Source of the DNA: a virus
IMG/VR virus record: IMGVR_UViG_3300042922_000086
Span: 1-20,071 of that record
Direction: 5' to 3' (one strand)
Length of the DNA stretch: 20,071 nt
Shown here piece by piece: positions 15,788-20,071 of the stretch. The notes beneath the pieces were generated by a model. The model was given only the letters and a program-made list of their open reading frames with translations, had not been told where the DNA came from and made no database searches. The position numbers were made by a program, and so were the translations under genes. How positions within the stretch are numbered: the stretch's first letter is position 1; each line of letters opens with the position of its first letter.

Positions 15788-16558
15788 TTATAACTTTGCA
15801 GTGAAATGTTTATTAGCACCACTCAAATAAATAACTGGTGTATCTTTGCTTGCAGGTTTAAACTCAAATGCTTCACCGTATCCACCATAATCTAGTGTTG
15901 CTGCTGTATTTACAAATAACTTATCTACACAGTTTACATTGTTATTGCTTGTATCTACTCTGTAAAATGCTTGTTTCATAACCATAGGAAGGTGAGTGTG
16001 TGAGTGAATGTATATGTCTGCATCAACTATGCTCGCCATATCAGCTAGTCTGATAGCTTTGGCACCTTCTTTTCTACCGCCACCCGATCCGTGAATAGCA
16101 TATAATGTATACCATTGTTTTCTCTTGCGATATTCATTCCATCCCATTCTAAGAAATATAAGTGATGATGTACTAGAAAATTTATCAGCCAGTTGCATTT
16201 CCCTAGCCATAACTTCCGTTAAGTCAATTCCCTCTTTTCGGTATGTCCTAGCTTCGTGGTTACCAGACTGAATAGAAAGTATTTTATCTTTAATAGGTGT
16301 AAGCAAGTCTACTGCCTGACCTATCTGTTGCATTGGCGTTAGATTCTCAGCGTAACTATCAGATATAGATGTCTTAGTGGCATTATTCATTAAGTCACCG
16401 TTTAATATTACGTAAGCATTAGGTGTCTCTTGAATGTATCTAATTCTTTCCTGTATTAGTTTATTGTCACAGTGTTTATCTCCTAGATGTAAATCAGCTA
16501 AGGTATGTACCTCTATTTGCTTTAAATCCTCTGCTAAATCAATCTTTATACAATTCAT
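15788..16558 (-). CDS. Calcineurin-like metallophosphoesterase
   Basis: All metal-binding blocks are present in the 256 residues: Asp22-x-His24 (LADLHLGD), Gly54-Asp55 (LNGDLMNN), GNHE at 99-102, His156 in YAIHG and HSHTH at 185-189. The enzyme should hydrolyse phosphodiester or phosphomonoester bonds with two metal ions. Phage members of this family are soluble and of unclear substrate; a nucleic-acid or nucleotide target is plausible but not shown. AAGGTG precedes the start. It lies downstream of an intrinsic terminator, so its expression probably depends on readthrough or a promoter I cannot see. Confidence 0.92.
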   Translation of the reverse strand: MNCIKIDLAEDLKQIEVHTLADLHLGDKHCDNKLIQERIRYIQETPNAYVILNGDLMNNATKTSISDSYAENLTPMQQIGQAVDLLTPIKDKILSIQSGNHEARTYRKEGIDLTEVMAREMQLADKFSSTSSLIFLRMGWNEYRKRKQWYTLYAIHGSGGGRKEGAKAIRLADMASIVDADIYIHSHTHLPMVMKQAFYRVDTSNNNVNCVDKLFVNTAATLDYGGYGEAFEFKPASKDTPVIYLSGANKHFTAKL

Positions 16559-16579
16559 TTGTCACCTTCTTTCTACATG

Positions 16580-16614
16580 AAAAAGCACCTACCCAACTTG
16601 ATGGATAAGTGCTT
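16580..16614 (-). terminator. Intrinsic terminator before the phosphoesterase gene
   Basis: The minus-strand RNA has AAGCACUUAUCCA pairing with UGGGUAGGUGCUU (13 bp with two G-U pairs) and a following UUUUU. It separates the early region and homing nuclease from the phosphoesterase. The 13 bases GGTAGGTGCTTTT are shared exactly with the terminator at 1264-1295. Confidence 0.8.
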
Positions 16615-16616
16615 CA

Positions 16617-16671
16617 TTTATGGTTTTCTCCTGCCATCCAGGTGCGGATTACCATAAACCGCTAGGAGAAG
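16617..16671 (-). ncRNA. Candidate structured RNA upstream of the terminator
   Basis: In the minus-strand RNA, GCGG...CCGC (16659-16662 with 16644-16647) and CCUG...CAGG (16639-16642 with 16630-16633) form two adjacent hairpins, enclosed by an outer UUCU/AGAA closing stem (16667-16670 with 16626-16629). The loop of the first hairpin, UUUAUGGU (16651-16658), is perfectly complementary to ACCAUAAA (16617-16624) at the 3' end. This gives a possible pseudoknot or alternative fold just before the terminator. No convincing promoter was found and no known RNA class is recognised. Short peptides can be read through it, but none has a ribosome site. Confidence 0.4.
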
Positions 16672-16745
16672 GAGGTAAGAAACTGTTCTAAGTGTTCTAT
16701 AATTTGTATCTTAACTATAACATACTTGTTGCGTGTCTTTCTATG

Positions 16746-17132
16746 TCATATTTCTATTTTTAGTTTTTTATCTCTAAGTTCCCTGTTCCTCAAGTATGTT
16801 TCTCTAAACTTTTTCTTGGATTCGGGCAATTGCAAAGCACCGTGTTCTTTTTGTGTTACCCAAATTAAGTTACTGACATCATTATTCTGTTTATTACCAT
16901 CGATATGATGAACATGAGATTTTTTATCTGTGTTTGGTAAAAATGCAATAGCAGCTAATCTATGAACACTTCTGATATTATTACGCCTGTTATAATATAA
17001 ATTGCATCGGCAATACCCAGACTTTTCAACCGAAATACTAAGCAAGGACAGATTACTATTTCTTCTTATATTTCCATAATTGCTTATCTGATAAATATTT
17101 ATGAATTCATCTATATCTTTCCACTCTTCCAT
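16746..17132 (-). CDS. NUMOD4/HNH homing-type endonuclease
   Basis: The protein has 128 residues. The N-terminal NUMOD4 motif is WKDIDEFINIYQISNYGNIRR. A strand-rich DNA-contact segment follows (VEKSGYCRCNLYYNRRN), then VHRLAAIAFLPN and the HNH core VHHIDGNKQNNDVSNLIWVTQKEH, where VHH, N and the Asn of NLIWVT are the usual catalytic positions. This architecture is typical of free-standing homing nucleases that move between phages. It follows the sigma-like gene with no gap, with GGAGGTGG about 5 nt before ATG. No intron or intein is visible in neighbouring genes, so it looks like a free-standing mobile gene. Confidence 0.93.
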   Translation of the reverse strand: MEEWKDIDEFINIYQISNYGNIRRNSNLSLLSISVEKSGYCRCNLYYNRRNNIRSVHRLAAIAFLPNTDKKSHVHHIDGNKQNNDVSNLIWVTQKEHGALQLPESKKKFRETYLRNRELRDKKLKIEI

Positions 17133-17552
17133 TTATACCACCTCCGTTCTTATACTGTTTAATGCTTTGCTATGTATTCGATGTGTTTGCTTCCAGCAAT
17201 ATCCTATGTCTATGCATATCTCTTCCCATGTTTTAAATTCTATATACCTTTTGTGCAGTAATGAACTTTCAATTCCATCTCTAATATCCATTATTTTTTC
17301 TTCGATATCTATTTTCCTAGTATCACATTCGAGTTGCTTGGCTTGTATTTTTTCTTGTAGTTTTTCTATCTTGCATATATAATCAGATAAATCTGTTTTA
17401 ATGTTTCCCTTTGGCATATCTGTTATATTTTGTATCTTAGCTGATTCGTTGGTTTCTCTAAGTGATTGCAACTGTTCTTCTAGTGAGGATACTTTATAAC
17501 ACAAGTTTTGATATTCTTTTAGGTACTCTTTTTTTTCTTCATTTTCTGTCAT
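17133..17552 (-). CDS. Sigma-70-region-4-like regulator (DUF1492/ArpU type)
   Basis: The 139-residue protein has a long N-terminal coiled coil (LKEYQNLCYKVSSLEEQLQSL, KIEKLQEKIQAKQLECDTRKIDIEEKIMDIRDGI) followed by a helix-turn-helix of region-4 type: LLHKRYIEFKTWEEICIDIGYCWKQTHRIHSKALNSI. This layout is known from DUF1492 and ArpU/RinA-like phage proteins that switch on late genes. It is the last early gene before the packaging block, which fits that role. The target promoter is not identifiable here. GAGAGG precedes the start. Confidence 0.82.
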   Translation of the reverse strand: MTENEEKKEYLKEYQNLCYKVSSLEEQLQSLRETNESAKIQNITDMPKGNIKTDLSDYICKIEKLQEKIQAKQLECDTRKIDIEEKIMDIRDGIESSLLHKRYIEFKTWEEICIDIGYCWKQTHRIHSKALNSIRTEVV

Positions 17553-17555
17553 TCA

Positions 17556-17843
17556 TTACCTCTCATTCTCTCTATCTAATAATACTTGTAATTTATCAGA
17601 TACAGGATCAGTCCAATCAAGTTTTTGTCCACAGTGATAACAATAATTCCTCCGTACTATCTGTGCAGCACTGCATACAATACATGTTCCTACGCTGCCG
17701 AAAGTTAAAGGTGCTAACACTTTCTTAGGTATCTGCTTTTCTAATGCCTGTACAGCTGAAATTGATAAATCATCTGCTATCATTTCTCCAACCTGCTTAG
17801 AGAGTTGTATGCATGTGTCTATTGCTCTTTCGATATCATTCAT
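17556..17843 (-). CDS. Zinc-ribbon protein, 95 residues
   Basis: A helical N-terminal half (ERAIDTCIQLSKQVGEMIADDLSISAVQALEK) is followed by a zinc ribbon: CIVCSAAQIVRRNYCYHCGQKLDWTDP, with CxxC pairs 13 residues apart. The ending YCYHCGQKLDW is a frequent phage pattern. It overlaps the upstream Cys-rich gene by 8 nt and is followed almost without a gap by the regulator gene. Its function is unknown; a role in protein or nucleic-acid binding is inferred from the zinc site only. Confidence 0.82.
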   Translation of the reverse strand: MNDIERAIDTCIQLSKQVGEMIADDLSISAVQALEKQIPKKVLAPLTFGSVGTCIVCSAAQIVRRNYCYHCGQKLDWTDPVSDKLQVLLDRENER

Positions 17844-18057
17844 TAAGTTTTCTCCTTAAATCATCTGCGCATTCCTTACAAAAGTGAATTCCTTTATGTA
17901 TCTCAACGGCACATTCATGACATATTTTCTTATCACAAGTTAATGTTATTGATTCTAGTCCCGCATTTCTTCCCTTTGTCCTCACTATACTGGTAGTAGG
18001 CATATCACACAGCAAATTTGCTTCATTCTTATTACATATTTCACATTTATCTTTCAT
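17836..18057 (-). CDS. Cys-rich small protein, 73 residues
   Basis: The pattern CEICNKNEANLLCD...CDKKICHECAVEIHKGIHFCKECADDL has four Cys pairs or near pairs, enough for two zinc sites in a B-box- or LIM-like cross-brace. It ends overlapping the next gene by 8 nt, and its start overlaps the previous small gene's end by 11 nt. I do not recognise a named family. Confidence 0.78.
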   Translation of the reverse strand: MKDKCEICNKNEANLLCDMPTTSIVRTKGRNAGLESITLTCDKKICHECAVEIHKGIHFCKECADDLRRKLNE

Positions 18058-18184
18058 TCTTCAACCCCCTAATTCCACTTTTAAGTCCATATTTGATACA
18101 CTTCCATGTATTTGAATTGTGTTCTAATCCTTCAAGAAAATAGCCACATTTAAAATCCTCAATAAAGCATTTTATTTTATTCAT
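18047..18184 (-). CDS. 45-residue Cys-containing protein
   Basis: It starts at ATG 18184 (MNKIKCFIEDFKCGYFLEG) and contains Cys at about 6, 13 and 29 (WKCIKYGLKSGI). An AAAGGA ribosome site lies ~10 nt upstream, and the start overlaps the stop of the preceding membrane-protein gene by 8 nt. The tight overlaps on both sides support coding. The function is unknown. Confidence 0.6.
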   Translation of the reverse strand: MNKIKCFIEDFKCGYFLEGLEHNSNTWKCIKYGLKSGIRGLKNER

Positions 18185-18338
18185 CCTCATTACTTCCTTT
18201 CGACTTATAGCTAACCTTTAAACTCGTAAACAACAACAGTAATATCCACCAGAATCCATGATTTACCACCATATAACATGTTAAGGCTATTAATGCAAAA
18301 TAGAATACACATACTATTGCCATTGTTTTATCATTCAT
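18177..18338 (-). CDS. 53-residue small membrane protein
   Basis: MNDKTMAIVCVFYFALIALTCYMVV is a first hydrophobic segment and FWWILLLLFTSLKV a second, joined by a short NHG turn, with a charged tail SKGSNEDE. It probably spans the membrane twice. The start overlaps the previous gene's stop as ATGA-type coupling within a GTGAATAAGGATGAATGA junction that recurs upstream. Function unknown. Confidence 0.68.
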   Translation of the reverse strand: MNDKTMAIVCVFYFALIALTCYMVVNHGFWWILLLLFTSLKVSYKSKGSNEDE

Positions 18339-18543
18339 CCTTATTCACCCTGTCTTTCCATTTTTGGTATTCTCTTCTGTTTCGCATATAATCAAGAAGC
18401 CATGTGGTTCTTCTTGTCGCATCTACCCACTTACTCCATACTCCATTTGCTATTGTCAATAGTCCTAAGATACTTAGCAATATCCCACCCATGCATATTA
18501 CAATAAGTCCTACAAACTTCATTGTTTCTATAAATTCATTCAT
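18331..18543 (-). CDS. 70-residue single-span membrane protein
   Basis: A hydrophobic stretch (VGLIVICMGGILLSILGLLTIANG, residues ~11-34) is followed by a basic cytoplasmic-like tail (KWVDATRRTTWLLDYMRNRREYQKWKDRVNKDE). It sits in a chain of short overlapping genes, ending in VNKDE* and handing over to the 53-residue gene by overlap. No family is recognised. Confidence 0.72.
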   Translation of the reverse strand: MNEFIETMKFVGLIVICMGGILLSILGLLTIANGVWSKWVDATRRTTWLLDYMRNRREYQKWKDRVNKDE

Positions 18544-18649
18544 TTTTGCTTTCCTCTTTCTTTCTATCCATTGCGCCTACATATGCAATTGTTACAAAAA
18601 CATTCCATAGTAGAGAAGCTCCAAGTATCATAAATAGAAACTCATTCAT
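18536..18649 (-). CDS. 37-residue membrane peptide
   Basis: MNEFLFMILGASLLWNVFVTIAYVGAMDRKKEESKNE is one membrane span with a charged end. It starts inside the GTGAATAAGGATGAATGA junction of the zinc-finger gene before it and ends by overlapping the 70-residue membrane gene by 8 nt. The coupling and hydrophobicity support translation despite the small size. Confidence 0.55.
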   Translation of the reverse strand: MNEFLFMILGASLLWNVFVTIAYVGAMDRKKEESKNE

Positions 18650-18809
18650 CCTTATTCACCGCCTTATCTAAACTTATTTGCCTTTTATATTTCTTAAGCA
18701 ATCCACAATTATTACAATTTCTTTTATTTTTGCAAAACCAACAATTATCATTTCCCAAGTTAAACCATTTAGGTGGAGACGGAACTTGTTTTCTTTTTGC
18801 TTTACTCAA
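18642..18809 (-). CDS. 55-residue zinc-ribbon-like protein, TTG start
   Basis: A TTG at 18809 lies just after AAAGGGTGG. The frame encodes SKAKRKQVPSPPKWFNLGNDNCWFCKNKRNCNNCGLLKKYK...VNKDE to a TGA at 18642. Two CxxC pairs (CWFC, CNNC) five residues apart form a compact zinc site in a very basic protein, suggesting nucleic-acid binding. No ATG start is available in this frame. The end overlaps the 37-residue membrane gene. Confidence 0.62.
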   Translation of the reverse strand: MSKAKRKQVPSPPKWFNLGNDNCWFCKNKRNCNNCGLLKKYKRQISLDKAVNKDE

Positions 18810-18859
18810 AACCACCCTTTCCTTTCAAATCCTATTGCTTAAAGCAAAAAAACTTAAAT

Positions 18860-19201
18860 TTACTTAGTCACTTTTCTTAAAATATCATCCATATCAAGGT
18901 CATTATCATCTAACCATTTTCTTAATGATCCTAATTGGTTGCACCATTTCTTTGCTTCTCTTTCCCAGTATCTGTTGTCATAATCTTCTAAGTCTTGATT
19001 GGTTAGTATTCTGGCTTTTCCATATATCTCGTTTGTTTCTTTCTCAGTAGAAGCTATGAACGCATCGGTGAGTTGTTGCAATGATATTCCGTTAAGATTT
19101 TCTTCTAAATCTTCATATCTCATTAATTTAAAGACGATATCAATTATTTTATTTGGCGTTAATGTCCCTATATCTATTCCGTCATAGACTAATCTCTCCA
19201 T
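18860..19201 (-). CDS. 113-residue hypothetical acidic protein
   Basis: ATG at 19201 (MERLVYDGIDIGTLTPNKIID) has AGGTG 6 nt upstream and directly follows the previous gene's stop, so it is preferred over an in-frame ATG about 33 codons further up, inside the upstream gene. The protein is helical and acidic, with DLEDYDNRYWEREAKKWCNQLGSLRKWLDDNDLDMDDILRK at the end. No family is recognised. It is the first of the cluster of early small genes after the zinc gene. Confidence 0.7.
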   Translation of the reverse strand: MERLVYDGIDIGTLTPNKIIDIVFKLMRYEDLEENLNGISLQQLTDAFIASTEKETNEIYGKARILTNQDLEDYDNRYWEREAKKWCNQLGSLRKWLDDNDLDMDDILRKVTK

Positions 19202-19202
19202 A

Positions 19203-19466
19203 TCATTCACCTGCCTTTTCATATTCATCTGGATAACCTCTTTTGCATGTAAAGCAATGCTTTGATACTTCAACTTTTCCAGTGTTGTATCTGCATCCAT
19301 GACAGGTTTCTTCCGGCTCTGACTGGATATATTCTTTAACCTTGTCTATCCCTAGTATTATTGCTAAATGATTATCTTGGATTTTAACAGACTTTGCATT
19401 GTCGCACTTTTGATTCTCTTTTTCTATTTCTGTGCTAATCCACTTTAAAAGCTTTTCCTTATTCAT
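19203..19466 (-). CDS. 87-residue zinc-binding small protein
   Basis: A helical N-terminal half (KEKLLKWISTEIEKENQKCDN, ILGIDKVKEYIQSE) precedes a short zinc motif: TCHGCRYNTGKVEVSKHCFTCKRGYPDEYE, with two CxxC pairs. AGGAGG lies 7 nt before ATG. The CxxC...CFTCKRGY pattern is common in small Firmicutes phage proteins of unknown function. Confidence 0.78.
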   Translation of the reverse strand: MNKEKLLKWISTEIEKENQKCDNAKSVKIQDNHLAIILGIDKVKEYIQSEPEETCHGCRYNTGKVEVSKHCFTCKRGYPDEYEKAGE

Positions 19467-19476
19467 TGGATACCTC

Positions 19477-19653
19477 CTACAGTTCTATAAAATCTAAATC
19501 TGGATATGTATTAAGCAAATCGTCCAATATAAACCAGTGTTCTTCTGTGCTTACATCTTCTTTTGGTGTTTCTTTCTGGTATTTCTCATATGCTTTTTCG
19601 GTAAGTATCACTTTGTACCCATTCTTGAAATTAATTTTCCATCCGCTTCTCAT
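19477..19653 (-). CDS. 58-residue acidic hypothetical protein
   Basis: It starts at ATG 19653 (MRSGWKINFKNGYKVILTEKAYEKY), whose ATGA overlaps the stop of the YopX gene, and ends DLDFIEL at 19477, 11 nt before the next start. Mixed alpha/beta, acidic C-terminal half (EEHWFILDDLLNTYPDLDFIEL). GGAGG lies ~10 nt before the start. No family is recognised; the tight spacing and clean frame support a real gene. Confidence 0.65.
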   Translation of the reverse strand: MRSGWKINFKNGYKVILTEKAYEKYQKETPKEDVSTEEHWFILDDLLNTYPDLDFIEL

Positions 19654-20071
19654 TGCTTATCTACCTCCTGTAATAGCTCTGGATTATCATGGGTGTTCCC
19701 GATTACGATTGCATCATGAGTTAATAACGTCATCTTATGAATCATGAACCAGATGTTTTTATTTCTTAACCTCAATCCATAATGAGTGTTGGTGTTGGTA
19801 AATTCCACTACATAATTCCTGTAATATTCATTTGTTTCGAAATCATATGGTAAATCCCAACCTTCGTGCTCTTTCTCAACAAGTTTTTCGTGCTTGAACT
19901 GTATAATATCCCCCTCATATATCTCTTTACCGTTCTTATCTTTAAGACCTGTATATTGTCCTACTGTTTCTGGTATTACCGTAAATGCGAAATACTGTCC
20001 ATCTTCACTTGGCTGTATCCGAACTGCATATTCATCATTTCTTGATTTGTCCAGTAATAAGCAACCATATA
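19650..20071 (-). CDS. YopX family protein, 5' end outside window
   Basis: The frame is open from the right edge down to a TGA at 19650, giving 139 residues of the C-terminal part. GQYTGLKDKNGKEIYEGDIIQF is the hallmark of the YopX family of phage proteins, followed by YVVEFTNTNTHYGLRLRNKN and the final IGNTHDNPELL, also family-typical. The biochemical role of YopX proteins is not established. The missing N-terminus is expected to carry ~15-25 residues including the start and the usual initial strand. Confidence 0.88.
   Translation of the reverse strand, partial: YGCLLLDKSRNDEYAVRIQPSEDGQYFAFTVIPETVGQYTGLKDKNGKEIYEGDIIQFKHEKLVEKEHEGWDLPYDFETNEYYRNYVVEFTNTNTHYGLRLRNKNIWFMIHKMTLLTHDAIVIGNTHDNPELLQEVDKQ

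Larger units (their letters stand above)
18331..18660 (-). repeat. Repeated 19-bp gene junction (two copies)
   Basis: The 19 bases TCATTCATCCTTATTCACC (plus strand) occur exactly at 18331-18349 and 18642-18660. On the coding strand each copy encodes the end of one gene (VNKDE*) and contains the ATG of the next, a coupled stop/start. The copies flank the 37- and 70-residue membrane genes. Confidence 0.8.

Noticed and set aside
16616-16657. Short peptide MVIRTWMAGENHK reading through the structured region
   Set aside because: No ribosome site, and the same bases are explained by RNA pairing; other frames also give short peptides without starts.
18828-18850. Inverted repeat TTGCTT-A-AAGCAA as a terminator
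   Set aside because: The six-base stem is not followed by a U tract in the minus-strand RNA; the A-run lies on the wrong side.
1-20071. CRISPR arrays, tRNA genes, integrase, attachment sites or insertion sequences
   Set aside because: No regularly spaced repeats, cloverleaf-like sequence, recombinase motif or transposase was found in the window.

Overview
The window is part of a temperate, siphovirus-type tailed phage or prophage. Every supported gene lies on the minus strand, so transcription runs from high to low coordinates. The low GC content, strong Shine-Dalgarno sites (AGGAGG-like), occasional TTG/GTG starts and the gene families (DUF3310, YopX, DUF1492-like, DUF6711-like, HK97 morphogenesis set) point to a Gram-positive, low-GC host, most likely in Clostridia. 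That assignment is an inference; no host gene is visible.

Layout in transcription order. About 20071-17133 is the end of the early region: a YopX-family protein, then a tightly overlapping run of very short genes. Several of these carry Cys pairs and several are small membrane proteins. The run ends with a sigma-70-region-4-like (DUF1492/ArpU-type) protein, the natural candidate for the late-gene activator. About 17132-14921 is a switch region holding a NUMOD4/HNH homing-type endonuclease, a possible structured RNA next to an intrinsic terminator, a calcineurin-like phosphoesterase, a DUF3310 protein, two tiny Cys-containing proteins and the packaging-type HNH nuclease. About 14900-14860 is a GC-rich patch with inverted repeats, a candidate cos site. 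About 14824-9272 holds the packaging and head genes: TerS, TerL, portal, prohead protease and HK97-fold capsid. About 9210-7066 holds the connector and neck genes plus the tail tube. About 7020-1977 holds the tail chaperones G and G-T, the tape measure, a DUF6711-like protein and a tail hub/fibre protein with a C-terminal S74 chaperone domain. About 1918-1 holds a secreted cargo gene with its own promoter and terminator, a 61-residue protein, and the start of a tail-fibre gene that leaves the window.

The most notable points are these. (1) A textbook programmed -1 frameshift cassette lies in the tail chaperone gene: heptamer U UUU UUA, a 4-nt spacer, a 9-bp stem, and the zero-frame stop in the loop. 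(2) A disabling frameshift sits at the very start of the tail hub gene, separating the Shine-Dalgarno/ATG from the rest of the ORF. (3) A signal-peptide cargo gene (moron) is inserted within the tail operon. (4) A structured RNA candidate with an 8-bp loop-to-tail complement precedes a terminator. (5) Intrinsic terminators placed just after the capsid and tail-tube genes suggest graded expression. (6) Eight small genes that are easily missed (37-58 residues) are recovered from the early and switch regions. Several gene starts are moved to match their ribosome binding sites.
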